A stretch of 64,000 bases of DNA from JANQFM01 sp035471925 (GTDB lineage: Bacteria; Acidobacteriota; UBA6911; RPQK01; DATIPO01), in contig DATIPO010000340.1 of assembly GCA_035471925.1 (NCBI GenBank), forward strand, positions 3,947-67,946, written 5' to 3'. Below the pieces are notes generated by a model, which saw only the letters and a list, made by a program, of their open reading frames with translations, was not told the DNA's origin and searched no databases. Shown here one piece after another: positions 1 through 8,280 of the stretch. Position 1 is the first letter of the stretch. Each line of letters starts with the position of its first letter. The translations under genes were made by a program, and so were the position numbers.

Positions 1-21
1 TTCGAATCAAAGTTCGCCTCG

Positions 22-477
22 TTAGTCGTCTCCATCTGCTGCTGTTTCGGCTTCAGCCAGCAATCGGGCGATCCGTTGCATTCCGTCCGCGAGAGTCGGA
101 CCGAAGGCCTGGCGGACGGCTTCGGCGTGGGCAGCCGCGCCCGGTCCCGCGACTCCAATCCGTTGACGGAGATCCGTGCCTCCCTCCGTCCGCGGCTCGA
201 AAGACCACTCGCAGACCAGGCGGGCCTCTTCGGGCATCGCTGACACGATTTGGTACGAATCCCCCTCCCGGACGTTGCGGAGGACCCATTGCAGGCGCTC
301 CTGTCCCGGAAGAGTCGTGGTCCCTCGGGAACCGGACTGGAATGGCCCCTCAAGCGCAAAGGAGGCGGGTGGATCATCCCAATGCCTGACGTCGGTCCAG
401 TAGGTCCACACGAAGGCTGGGCTCGCGCTGGTACCTTCTGAATGATCAAGCAACCAATCCACTTCACTTGTCGACAC
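22..477 (-). CDS. SRPBCC-family protein (polyketide cyclase / START-like fold)
   Basis: The 151-residue product resembles small SRPBCC (Bet v 1-like) proteins. It has the early 'vWTYWTDVRHWDDPPA' segment, typical of domains that treat a boundary between ligand and solvent, followed by alternating strands and a C-terminal helix (about residues 115-145). Such proteins bind hydrophobic ligands, but the ligand cannot be read from sequence. The start is a GTG preceded by GGAGG at a spacing of about 7 bases, which is better placed than any internal start. The gene stands alone at the window edge, about 140 bases from the end of the flippase gene on the same strand. Family assignment is by overall pattern, and no catalytic residues are recognised. 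Confidence 0.6.
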   Translation of the reverse strand: MSTSEVDWLLDHSEGTSASPAFVWTYWTDVRHWDDPPASFALEGPFQSGSRGTTTLPGQERLQWVLRNVREGDSYQIVSAMPEEARLVCEWSFEPRTEGGTDLRQRIGVAGPGAAAHAEAVRQAFGPTLADGMQRIARLLAEAETAADGDD

Positions 478-615
478 TTTTTCGCCTCCGATTCTGCACA
501 GCTAAAACCCCGCTCGATTCGTCAGGAGCGTAACTAGGGCTTCGACGTCGGGTTTGCTAATCACGGCTTGTTCCCAATCGGTCCCCACGAAGAATCAGGG
601 TCCTACAAGTTTCTA

Positions 616-1896
616 TCAAGATCTCCTGAACGATGTCGACGGTCTGCGGGCGATCCAGATGAGGAGGGCGGCGGAGCCGGCTGATGTTGCGGCGCTGCTG
701 GCGGCGGCGCCGAGCATCCCGTAGGAGGGAATCAGCGCGACGTTGAGCAGGGAATCAACGACCAGCGTGGCGATGGTAATGCGCATGACCGTCAGGCCGC
801 GTTTTTGGTATTGCAGCCACAGAGCGCTGAGGGCCGCCATGGCCCACACGCCGTTGCCGATAGCCAGCCAGCGCAGCGCGGGAGCCGCATTCTGAAATTC
901 TGTTCCGAACACGTTCATGATGGGGACGGCTCCTACCACGAAGGCCAAGACGACCGGCGCCAGAGCCAGCGCTATCACTCGGTGTCCCTTAGACAAGGCC
1001 GCGCCGGTGGCTACCGACGAATCTGACCTGATGTCCCGCGCCACTAGAGGCGCGTAGACGGCAACGATGGAGACCTGTATCAGGATGATGAAATGTGCCG
1101 TGGTGACGGCAGCGGCATAGTGACCCACTTCGCGCTCGACGCCAAACCATTCCAGGAAAAAGAGATCGGACTGGGCCAAGCCGACCGTCACGAGGAAGAC
1201 GCCCATCATGGGAATGGAAACGACGAGCCACTCGCGGCCCGCCCGCAGCCCGGACGCGAATTCGACTCTCTTGAGCGCGTTGTGCCGGACCAGGGCCCAT
1301 TGGGCGAGCGCGATTACGGCAATCGTCAAACAGGCCAACCACAACACCGCGTGGAGTCCGACTTGCCCCGTCGCCAACTGGACCAGGAGGAGCGCCAACA
1401 GGAACAAGAGGGGTGCGCCGACCTTCCAGGGCATGGCGGCCTGAAAGGTGCGCCCGACAGTCTGCAGGATGCGTCCCGCCAGTGCCCCGGCGGCCATGAG
1501 CGGGATGGCCAGCGCCATGATCGCAACCGCATGGTGGGTCCCGATATGCCACGAGTCATGATAGAGGTAGCCGGACCACCAGACGACGCCGATGATGAGG
1601 ACTGAGAAGCCCAAGCCAACCAGTCCATAGAAGCGCAGATACTCCCAGGCGACGCCGAACTCCGCCCGGTCGAGAGGTTTGGCCAACATCCGCGGGGCGG
1701 CGCGGTCACCTCCCAGCAAGACCAGGGAGGCGCAAAAGAATGCGAAGGCTTGGGCCACCCTGAAGTCGCCAAATTCATGGGCCTGCAACATTCTCGAGAG
1801 AGCCACGTTGAGCAGATAGTCAGCCGCAAATCCAAGGATGGCGGCTGAAACGGCAAGGAACTCGTCGCGCTTGAGAAGAGCCGAAACACTCCGCAT
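616..1896 (-). CDS. Polysaccharide flippase-like membrane protein (MOP/Wzx superfamily)
   Basis: The product is about 426 residues with 12 or more hydrophobic segments spread over the whole length. An early 'FAADYLLNVALSRMLQAHEFG' pattern is typical of O-antigen/teichoic-acid flippases of the MOP superfamily. Members move undecaprenyl-linked sugar units across the inner membrane. The longest frame begins 18 bases upstream at 1914, but neither start has a Shine-Dalgarno sequence. The ATG at 1896 has a TACCAT box 8 bases upstream and was preferred as a probable leaderless start. No glycosyltransferase or other exopolysaccharide gene lies beside it, so the substrate is unknown. It is transcribed divergently from the SLC12-like transporter. 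Confidence 0.75.
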   Translation of the reverse strand: MRSVSALLKRDEFLAVSAAILGFAADYLLNVALSRMLQAHEFGDFRVAQAFAFFCASLVLLGGDRAAPRMLAKPLDRAEFGVAWEYLRFYGLVGLGFSVLIIGVVWWSGYLYHDSWHIGTHHAVAIMALAIPLMAAGALAGRILQTVGRTFQAAMPWKVGAPLLFLLALLLVQLATGQVGLHAVLWLACLTIAVIALAQWALVRHNALKRVEFASGLRAGREWLVVSIPMMGVFLVTVGLAQSDLFFLEWFGVEREVGHYAAAVTTAHFIILIQVSIVAVYAPLVARDIRSDSSVATGAALSKGHRVIALALAPVVLAFVVGAVPIMNVFGTEFQNAAPALRWLAIGNGVWAMAALSALWLQYQKRGLTVMRITIATLVVDSLLNVALIPSYGMLGAAASSAATSAGSAALLIWIARRPSTSFRRS

Positions 1897-1904
1897 GAGA
1901 GGGG

Positions 1905-1910
1905 ATGGTA
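1905..1910 (-). promoter_or_regulatory. -10-like TACCAT box before the flippase start
   Basis: On the minus strand TACCAT lies 8 bases before the ATG at 1896, with no Shine-Dalgarno sequence between. It fits the TANNNT pattern seen before other starts in this window. No clear -35 was found. Confidence 0.3.
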
Positions 1911-2071
1911 GCACGGGGATTCGGAGGTTGCCTCGCTCGTCGCCACCGGCTACCTCTGAGCGTCCTACCGGGCGGGAGGCGGATATGTTCTAATCTGTGG
2001 GATTCTTGAGTTTTGGGCGAGGCAGCGGACCCTTTGGGGCTGGCCGTTTCGTCCTCAACCGCGAAGGAGCC

Positions 2072-4330
2072 ATGGGTAAAGACACCAGCGCCGTGCCGTC
2101 GTGGCATCCGAAGGCCTTGTTTGCCAAGCCGGACGCCAAGCTGGGAACTTTCCTGGGCGTCTTCACGCCTTCGGTGCTGACCATCCTGGGCGTGATTCTC
2201 TTCCTGCGGACGGGCTGGGTGGTCGGCCAGGTAGGATTGGCTCCAGCGCTGCTGATCGTGCTGCTGTGCCACGCCATCACCTTCGCCACCGCCCTCTCGA
2301 CTTCGGCCGTGGCCACCAACATGCGGGTGGGGACGGGCGGGGCCTACTACATGATCTCGCGCTCGCTGGGGTTGGAGATCGGCGGAGCCATCGGTATTCC
2401 GCTCTTTTTAGCTCAAGTCTTTTCAGTCACCCTCTACGCCTTCGGACTGGCGGAAAGCATCCAGCTTTTCCGTCCCGACATCCCGCAGCAGCCGGTGGCG
2501 GCTGTGACCGTCGTGGTCGTGGCTGTGCTGGCCGGACGAGGGGCGAACTTCGCATTGCGCCTGCAAGTCCCCATCCTGGCCCTGATCGGACTGGCCTTGA
2601 TCTCCTTCGCCTCGGGCGCCGCCGGACGCTCCTCCGACAGCCTGCCGTTATGGGAAGGCGCCGGAGCCGAGGTGTCCTTCTGGGCCGTGTTCGCCGTGTT
2701 TTTCCCCGCCGTCACCGGCATCATGGCCGGCATCAGCCTTTCCGGGGACCTCAAGAATCCCCGCCGCAGCCTCCCCGCCGGGACGCTTTGGGCGGTCCTT
2801 ACGGGGTTCGTGATCTACATGGCCGTCCCCATCGTGCTGGCGCTGACCAGCGACCCCGAGACGCTTTCCCAGGACAACCTGATCTGGTTCTCAATCGCCG
2901 CTGTGCCTTGGCTGGTCATTCCGGCCCTGTGGGGAGCTATCTTCTCGTCGGCTGTGGGCAGCATTCTGGGTGCCCCGCGGACCTTTGAGATGCTTCAGGA
3001 GGACCGGGTCATCCCTTTCCTGCCCAAGAAGATCTGGGGACTCAGCATGCCTCACTTCTTCTCCACCGCGCTGGCTCTGGCTGCGGTGGGGCTGGGCGAC
3101 CTCAACGCCGTGGCGCCCGTCCTGACCATGTTCTTTCTGACCACCTACGGCATGGTCAACCTGGTGGCCGGATTGGAGCAGTTGAGCGGAGCGCCCTCCT
3201 ACCGCCCCACCATCCGCGTCCCCTGGATCGTCTCGCTGGCTGGAGCCGCAGGCTGCATCTGGGTGATGTGGCTGATTCAGCCGGCCGCGGCCATCGCCGC
3301 CGCCTTCGTGGAACTGCTCATTTACGCCGGACTGCGCCGCCGCTCGCTCAGCACCTCGTGGGGGGACGCCCGCCACGGAGCCCTCATTTCGCTGGTCCGG
3401 GCCACCCTCTTGAAGCTGCGCGAGATGCCGGTCGATTCCAAGAACTGGCGTCCCCACATCCTGGTCTTTGCCGGGGACGTCGAAAAGCGCATCGACCTCA
3501 TTCATTTTGCAGCTTGGCTCAATCAAGACCGGGGAATCGTCACCGTCTGCCATTTGCTGGTGGGCGACCTGAAGAAGCTCACCTCTGAAGTCCAAGGGCA
3601 AACCGAGTGGGCCAATGAGCGCCTGAGAGAGGCCGACCTGGTGGCTTTTGCCGAAACCGACATCGTCCAGGATTTCGAAGCCGGCGCCGTACAGGTGCTG
3701 CAGGCCAACGGCATCGCCGGCATTGCCTCCAACACCATCATGTTCGGATGGAGCGAGAAGGCCGAGCGGCTGCCCAGCATCCTGCGCATCAGCCACAAAG
3801 CCGCGCTGCTGGGCAAATCGACCCTCCTGTGCCGCATCAGCTCGCGGCGCTGGGTCAACTCCATGCGCCAGATCGACGTCTGGTGGGGCGGACTGGAGCG
3901 CAACGGCGACATGATGCTGCTCTTCGCCTACCTGCTCTCGGCCAATCCCGAATGGGCCGGATCGCGTATCTCCGTCAAAGTCATCACCACCAACGAGATG
4001 ACCTTCGAGCGGGCCGAGTCGACGTTGCAGGATCTCATCGAGCGCAACCGCATCAAGGCCGATACTGAAATCATCGAGATGCCCGAAAACCAGACCGTGC
4101 AGGAGGTCATCGCCCAAAAGTCGCGTAACGCCGACCTGGTTTTCTTGGGCCTGCGCAAATCTCCGCCCGGCACTGAAGAGGAGTACGCCAAGCGGCTGGC
4201 CAACCTGGTGGAAAGCCTTCCCACCGTCATTCTGGTGCGGGCTGCCGGCCCCTTTGCCGGCCAGCTCCTGGACCGGCCTGATTCAGCCGAAAACGGCAAC
4301 GCCGAACCTGCCGAGAATCTGCCCGAGTAA
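2072..4330 (+). CDS. SLC12-like cation-chloride cotransporter / APC-superfamily permease
   Basis: The product is about 752 residues. The N-terminus has the conserved 'LGTFLGVFTPSVLTILGVIL' first membrane helix of the Na-K-Cl cotransporter (SLC12) family. About 12 membrane segments follow up to residue 430, then a soluble domain of roughly 270 residues like the cytosolic C-terminus of eukaryotic KCC/NKCC proteins ('HILVFAGDVEKRIDLIHFAAWL'). Bacterial members are probably amino-acid or cation/chloride transporters, and the substrate is not predictable here. The open frame extends upstream to a GTG at 1997 with no ribosome-binding site. The ATG at 2072 follows AAGGAG closely and starts just before the conserved region, so it was preferred. 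It is a single gene, divergent from the flippase. Confidence 0.8.
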   Translation: MGKDTSAVPSWHPKALFAKPDAKLGTFLGVFTPSVLTILGVILFLRTGWVVGQVGLAPALLIVLLCHAITFATALSTSAVATNMRVGTGGAYYMISRSLGLEIGGAIGIPLFLAQVFSVTLYAFGLAESIQLFRPDIPQQPVAAVTVVVVAVLAGRGANFALRLQVPILALIGLALISFASGAAGRSSDSLPLWEGAGAEVSFWAVFAVFFPAVTGIMAGISLSGDLKNPRRSLPAGTLWAVLTGFVIYMAVPIVLALTSDPETLSQDNLIWFSIAAVPWLVIPALWGAIFSSAVGSILGAPRTFEMLQEDRVIPFLPKKIWGLSMPHFFSTALALAAVGLGDLNAVAPVLTMFFLTTYGMVNLVAGLEQLSGAPSYRPTIRVPWIVSLAGAAGCIWVMWLIQPAAAIAAAFVELLIYAGLRRRSLSTSWGDARHGALISLVRATLLKLREMPVDSKNWRPHILVFAGDVEKRIDLIHFAAWLNQDRGIVTVCHLLVGDLKKLTSEVQGQTEWANERLREADLVAFAETDIVQDFEAGAVQVLQANGIAGIASNTIMFGWSEKAERLPSILRISHKAALLGKSTLLCRISSRRWVNSMRQIDVWWGGLERNGDMMLLFAYLLSANPEWAGSRISVKVITTNEMTFERAESTLQDLIERNRIKADTEIIEMPENQTVQEVIAQKSRNADLVFLGLRKSPPGTEEEYAKRLANLVESLPTVILVRAAGPFAGQLLDRPDSAENGNAEPAENLPE

Positions 4331-4357
4331 AAACGCCGGCGCAAGGCGGCGGGCCTT

Positions 4358-4386
4358 TTGTCGGCACCCGTCTCTCATGCTAGGCT
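4358..4386 (+). promoter_or_regulatory. Candidate promoter for the small monooxygenase
   Basis: TTGTCG (4358-4363), a 17-base spacer and TAGGCT (4381-4386) lie 9 bases before the ATG at 4396. No Shine-Dalgarno sequence separates them, so the transcript would have almost no leader. The match to consensus is modest. Confidence 0.4.
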
Positions 4387-4395
4387 TGGCCGCTT

Positions 4396-4680
4396 ATGAG
4401 CATCACGCGCATCAACATCTTCCAGGCCCAAGAAGGCAAGGAGCGGGAACTCCGTCAACTGATCAAGTCGTTTCTTCCCCTCATAGAGTCCTCGCAGGGC
4501 TGCCTGTCCTGCGCTCTCTTGCAGCGTCAGGACGACCCGGCCCGTCTGCTGGTCATCGAGGAGTGGGAAAATGCCGAGGCCCATCGCGCCGCCGCCAGCC
4601 AGATTCCCGCCGACACCTTGGAGAAGGCCCGGGAGATTCTGGCAGCGCCTCCCTCAGGTGCCTTCTACCGGCAGCTTTAG
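4396..4680 (+). CDS. Antibiotic biosynthesis monooxygenase-type (ABM) small protein
   Basis: The 94-residue product has the ABM/YgiN pattern: a beta strand ('ITRINIFQAQEGKERELRQL'), a long helix, then 'GCLSCALLQRQDDPARLLVIEEW' and a C-terminal helix. This is the dimeric alpha-beta barrel fold used by quinol monooxygenases and related enzymes. The full family length is present. Members act on aromatic or quinol substrates, but many have no known role and nothing nearby names a substrate. It lies 65 bases behind the transporter and converges with the TPR gene, 17 bases away. It has its own promoter candidate and no Shine-Dalgarno sequence. Confidence 0.75.
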   Translation: MSITRINIFQAQEGKERELRQLIKSFLPLIESSQGCLSCALLQRQDDPARLLVIEEWENAEAHRAAASQIPADTLEKAREILAAPPSGAFYRQL

Positions 4681-4697
4681 CGGAAGATGAAGCTGGC

Positions 4698-5747
4698 TCA
4701 GCGCGCGACTTCGGCTTCGGATGCGATGTATCCGAAAGCAGCCCAGCCCGGCTGTTCGACGATCTGGCGAAAGATCTCCATCGCCTCCTGGCGGCGCCCG
4801 TTGTACAAGTGCCAGTTGCCGATGCCGTAGCCTACGGTGGCCGACTGGAGTCCGTCGGCTTCGGGATCGATCAGATCCTCGGGCTTCTTCACTCCCTTGT
4901 ACATCAGCAGCAGGTCATAGTAGGCGTGGTTTTCGATGATGTCCATGCCCGTCTCGACGGGGTCGAGGATCTTGTCCGCCTCATCGTCGCGTCCCAGGCG
5001 GCGCAGGGTCATGTAGAGCCAGTGGCGGGTGGCCACTTGCATGTCGTTGTTCTTGGACCGCTCCAGGCACTGGCGGTAGGCCTCCAGAGCCTTTTCAAAG
5101 TTTCCTTGCAGGTAGTGGGCCAGTCCCAAGTGGTAGTAAATGTTGGTCTGCAGGGTGCTTGTGGGGATGTTGCGGGCGTTGGGCAGCCCGTCCGGCTCGA
5201 CCTCGTCCGGCTGGCCCTGGGTCAGGGCCGCCGCCTTGTCAAAGTCGCGGACGGCTTGCTCGAAGCGCCGCAAGGTAATGAACCGGTGTCCCCGGTGACG
5301 CAGCAGGTGGGGGCTGTCGGGATGCTCCTCCAGGCCCTGGGTGTAGATCTGGACGGCCTCCTGGTAGCGTCCCAGGTAGGCCAAGCGGCGTCCCACCCAG
5401 ATCAGGTTCTCTTCCCTGGGCTTTTCTTGATAGCGGGTCCGGGCCTCTTGCAGCTTGGCCTCCAAGTCAGCCCGCGTCTCAGGATTCAGCGGCGGCGTGC
5501 GCAGGGGCTTGCCCAGCAGCGAGCGGGTCTGGACGGTCCGCTCCTCGTCCTGTCCCTCTTGGCTGGTTCCCGCAGCGAGAGCACTCCACAAGGACAGCAG
5601 CACTGCGGCTGCGATGGCCAGGGAGCAGCGTCTGGAAGCCGAGTGCAGACGAGTCCGCTGACCCCGTTGGCAAAGTCTGACTGCGTGAAGTGGTTGGCCA
5701 TTTGATGGCTTCGACAGGTGATTCAGACCGGTGGATTCTTTCAACAT
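4698..5747 (-). CDS. Secreted or membrane-anchored TPR protein
   Basis: The product is about 349 residues. A basic N-terminus precedes one hydrophobic segment (about residues 40-60, 'SLAIAAAVLLSLWSALAAG'), consistent with a signal peptide or anchor. The rest is helical repeats of TPR type, for example 'LAYLGRYQEAVQIYTQGLEE' and 'LGLAHYLQGNFEKALEAYRQ'. TPR domains bind other proteins; no catalytic motif is seen. The longest frame starts with TTG at 5771, but the ATG at 5747 directly follows a strong GGGAGGGAGA ribosome-binding site and was chosen. Similar free-standing TPR proteins occur elsewhere in this window (12.0 kb and 26.6 kb), but they are not obvious close paralogues. Confidence 0.75.
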   Translation of the reverse strand: MLKESTGLNHLSKPSNGQPLHAVRLCQRGQRTRLHSASRRCSLAIAAAVLLSLWSALAAGTSQEGQDEERTVQTRSLLGKPLRTPPLNPETRADLEAKLQEARTRYQEKPREENLIWVGRRLAYLGRYQEAVQIYTQGLEEHPDSPHLLRHRGHRFITLRRFEQAVRDFDKAAALTQGQPDEVEPDGLPNARNIPTSTLQTNIYYHLGLAHYLQGNFEKALEAYRQCLERSKNNDMQVATRHWLYMTLRRLGRDDEADKILDPVETGMDIIENHAYYDLLLMYKGVKKPEDLIDPEADGLQSATVGYGIGNWHLYNGRRQEAMEIFRQIVEQPGWAAFGYIASEAEVAR

Positions 5748-6086
5748 TCTCTCCCTCCCGGCACTTCCCAAATGGTTGATTTACGATCGGTTGCGACGCC
5801 ATTTGAGGATACCTGAGCCGGGCCTCGGCTCAAACCGGGCGGTTGTCGGCTCAGAACTTGACCGCCAGCGCCAGCCAAGAGATCTCTCATACCAGCACGG
5901 TCCCAGCGGCGGGCTGGGAGCGTTACACGAGCCTGTCGCTGCTGCGGTCGCAGACGAGGAAGATCGTCTCCACGCCACGCTCGCCGCTAAGGTGGCGGCG
6001 GAAAGATAGTCGGTGAGGCGGGCTGCCGATTGCGGTGGTCCCGCAACCAAAGAGGTCGACTTGATAAAGAGTATGATGGTATCGCC
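5748..6086. other. Intergenic region between divergent genes
   Basis: These 339 bases lie between the divergent TPR and FG-GAP genes. They contain the ribosome-binding site of the TPR gene at one end and a TATGAT box at the other. No RNA gene or convincing reading frame was found. A short minus-strand stretch near 5851-5886 reads like the end of an outer-membrane barrel protein but is too short to call. Confidence 0.4.
6072..6077 (+). promoter_or_regulatory. -10-like TATGAT box before the FG-GAP gene
   Basis: TATGAT is a near-consensus -10 and lies 9 bases before the ATG at 6087. No Shine-Dalgarno sequence is present. No -35 at normal spacing was recognised. Confidence 0.4.
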
Positions 6087-7223
6087 ATGTTCAAGGATTG
6101 CCCGACGGCGCTTTTGTTTCTGAGTCTGATCATGATGCCAGCTTTCTGCCAAGCCGCGCCTCCAGAGGACGGAGACATCCTGCGGACGCCCTTGCGCCAT
6201 GAGACTGGCCGCGGTCCTTCGGCGGTTGCCGTGGGCGATCTCAATGGCGACGGACATCTCGATGTTCTGGTAGCCAATCAGCCCGACGGCGATTTGTCGC
6301 TCTTTGCCGGGGACGGACGCGGCGGGCTGACTCCGCTGGGACGCGTGGCCTGTGGCGAGAGTCCGACCGGTTTGGCTGTCGCCGACCTGGACGGCGACGG
6401 ACCTCTCGACGTCGTGGTCGCCAACCACGAGACCGACTACCTGACGATCCTCAAGGGAGACGGCTCGGGCGGATTGAGTCCGGCACCGAATTCGCCTCTC
6501 AAGATCGAGGTCGATCCCCATCCTCACGAAGTGCGCATCGCCGACCTCAACCAGGACGGCCATCTCGACCTCATCGTCGATCATCGCAATGGCGAAGGGC
6601 TCCTGATTCTCGCCGGCCAAGGTGGCGGCAGGTTTGACGCGGGACGTTTGGTCGCCACCGGAGGGGATCCCTACCGGGGCATGGAGGCGGTCGACGTCGA
6701 CAACGACGGCAAGCTCGACCTGCTTACGCCCAACCCCGGCGACGTGGGAGTCGTGCTTGGAGAAGATCCCGCACAGTTCAGCTTCCAGCCCGTCCGCAGG
6801 GTCGAGGCCGGCAGGCCCTTCGCCCTGGCGCTGGGCGACCTCAACGGCGATGGACGTTTAGACCTGGGCACCGCCTCCGAACCGGCGGGTTCGCCCGAGC
6901 TATTCCGGTCCGAGGGCGGCGGGCGGTTCACCAAGATGGACGTCTCTTTGCCGCAACTCTCCAGCGGTGCCAAGAACATCGTCTCGGGCGATTTCAACGG
7001 CGACGGCTTCGGCGACATGGCGGTTGCCAACTGGTCCTCTTCCCAAGTGCTCCTGCTGGTGGGCGGCGCCGATGGAGTGACCCATCAGAGGCTGGAGGCG
7101 GCGGTCAACCCCTTCGGCATGGCGTCCGCCGACTTGAATGAAGACGGGCGGGACGACCTGCTCGTCACCGGCTACACCGATTCGAAACTCGTCCTGCTCC
7201 TGAGCCGCGGCCCGCACCGCTGA
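6087..7223 (+). CDS. Secreted FG-GAP/VCBS-repeat beta-propeller protein
   Basis: The product is about 378 residues with a signal peptide ('FLSLIMMPAFCQA', cleaved about residue 22). It then has repeated calcium-binding FG-GAP/VCBS units, each marked by D-x-[ND]-x-D-G-x-x-D, such as 'GDLNGDGHLDVLVAN', 'ADLDGDGPLDVVVAN', 'GDLNGDGRLDLGTA' and 'GDFNGDGFGDMAVAN'. The six or seven units are enough for one propeller like the integrin alpha head. The likely role is extracellular binding, with the partner unknown. The open frame extends 57 bases further upstream, but the ATG at 6087 starts the signal peptide. It is monocistronic and converges with the toxin-antitoxin pair. Confidence 0.85.
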   Translation: MFKDCPTALLFLSLIMMPAFCQAAPPEDGDILRTPLRHETGRGPSAVAVGDLNGDGHLDVLVANQPDGDLSLFAGDGRGGLTPLGRVACGESPTGLAVADLDGDGPLDVVVANHETDYLTILKGDGSGGLSPAPNSPLKIEVDPHPHEVRIADLNQDGHLDLIVDHRNGEGLLILAGQGGGRFDAGRLVATGGDPYRGMEAVDVDNDGKLDLLTPNPGDVGVVLGEDPAQFSFQPVRRVEAGRPFALALGDLNGDGRLDLGTASEPAGSPELFRSEGGGRFTKMDVSLPQLSSGAKNIVSGDFNGDGFGDMAVANWSSSQVLLLVGGADGVTHQRLEAAVNPFGMASADLNEDGRDDLLVTGYTDSKLVLLLSRGPHR

Positions 7224-7301
7224 GGATCGAGTCGACCGTACCCGTCTGCTCTCAAGCTTTTATTCCAAGCTTTCAGCGTTGGTTCTGAGCAATCGCTCAC
7301 A

Positions 7302-7350
7302 CCCAGGGTTACACCTCGTCTCGCTTCGCTCGCCTTCGGTTCGCCCTGGG
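7302..7350. repeat. Intergenic inverted repeat (CCCAGGG ... CCCTGGG)
   Basis: CCCAGGG at 7302-7308 is the inverse of CCCTGGG at 7344-7350. The 35-base interval between them has the low-complexity phrase 'tcgcttcgctcgccttcgg'. It sits between two convergent genes and may act as a two-way terminator or be a dispersed hairpin element. No second copy was seen in the window. Confidence 0.45.
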
Positions 7351-7505
7351 CTAGCTTGGGCCAGCCTATGACTCGCGTTCCATCGCGCCCGGACTTTTGC
7401 CTGTCGACATCGGTTGCCCGCGTCATCACCTTAGACGAATCAGGGGCTTCAGAACTCAAGGCTATTCGAGGAAAAGGGCCTGTGACACTCGGTCGAAAAA
7501 TGCCA

Positions 7506-7919
7506 CTAATAGTCATGGATAACCTGAGAAACGCCAGTCAGGCCAGGGTGGAAATCGGTTGACCAGCACTTCCTAATGCGCTTCGAATCCATCAAGTGCA
7601 GGCCAACGGCATCGACGAGAGTGAGGTCTTGATCTGAGAAGCGTCTGAGGATGGCGGTTGCCGCCGACTGCTGCTCGAGGCCCACAGACGAGATTTCCAG
7701 TGGTGTCATGTCCTCGATCAGAGCCAGGAACTCAAGGGCCCGTGTGCGGTCATAGCGCCGCAAAAACCAAGCATGGCCTTCGGCGATGACCAGTGTCGTG
7801 GTCAGCAGAGGGGGAGGGTCGGCGAAAAGGCGGCGGAACAGCGGGTGATGGCTGTCTGAGCGGTCAAGAAAGGCGATTAGAGCAGAGGTGTCGACGTAGG
7901 CCTTAGTCTTTGCGGCCAT
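7506..7919 (-). CDS. PIN-domain ribonuclease toxin (VapC-like)
   Basis: The 137-residue product is full length for a PIN-domain toxin. The acidic residues of the metal site are visible: D10 in 'AYVDTSALIAFLD', E47 in 'VIAEGHA', and D98 and D103 in 'DQDLTLVDAVGLHLM'. A late 'TDFH' motif is also present. PIN toxins cleave RNA, often tRNA, with Mg2+ or Mn2+. The frame is open 60 bases further upstream. The ATG at 7919, inside the end of the antitoxin gene, begins just before the first strand and gives a 17-base overlap between the two genes, which is usual for translationally coupled toxin-antitoxin operons. The RNA target cannot be predicted. Confidence 0.85.
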   Translation of the reverse strand: MAAKTKAYVDTSALIAFLDRSDSHHPLFRRLFADPPPLLTTTLVIAEGHAWFLRRYDRTRALEFLALIEDMTPLEISSVGLEQQSAATAILRRFSDQDLTLVDAVGLHLMDSKRIRKCWSTDFHPGLTGVSQVIHDY

Positions 7920-8127
7920 AAACGACCTCGTCGATCCGTATGCTGGAATCCCGGTCACCCGACTCCACCATTCCGGCATAGCGCATCCAAGGCTTAGATT
8001 CGTCCTGTGGCAGCAAGGGACGCAATGAGCGGCGCAGCAATTCGGCTAACGAAATACCCAGCCGTTCTGCCTCGCGCTTCGCCGCCTCATACTCCTCTTC
8101 GCTCAAGCTAACCTGTGTTCGGACCAT
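7903..8127 (-). CDS. Ribbon-helix-helix antitoxin (VapB-like)
   Basis: The 74-residue product has an N-terminal ribbon-helix-helix DNA-binding domain ('MVRTQVSLSEEEYEAAKREA', then 'LGISLAELLRRSL'). The C-terminal tail (residues 42-74) would wrap and inhibit the toxin. It precedes and overlaps the PIN toxin gene. There is no Shine-Dalgarno sequence; a TAGACT box sits 6 bases before the ATG, inside a perfect inverted repeat that is probably the operator for autorepression. Confidence 0.85.
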   Translation of the reverse strand: MVRTQVSLSEEEYEAAKREAERLGISLAELLRRSLRPLLPQDESKPWMRYAGMVESGDRDSSIRIDEVVYGRKD

Positions 8128-8154
8128 GATAACAGTCTAGCATGAGCTGTTATC
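8128..8154 (-). promoter_or_regulatory. Operator/promoter of the toxin-antitoxin operon
   Basis: GATAACAG (8128-8135) and CTGTTATC (8147-8154) form a perfect 8-base inverted repeat around an 11-base spacer, directly next to the antitoxin ATG. On the minus strand a TAGACT -10-like box (8134-8139) lies within it. A ribbon-helix-helix dimer pair bound here would cover both the -10 and the start codon. Confidence 0.6.
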
Positions 8155-8280
8155 GCCCTGGGGCAGATTCGCACGCCGGGGCGTCGGGCGCGTGTAGGCT
8201 CAATCCTGACTCGAAGGAGAGATCAACGCGCCCCCGGATTGCGTGTCGCGACCGTCGACGGCACCGTCTGCGGTTTCGCC

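Noticed and set aside
5851..5886. Minus-strand stretch reading EISWLALAVKF then stop, like the last strand of an outer-membrane barrel protein
   Set aside because: Only 11 codons are open before another stop; it is too short to call a gene remnant.
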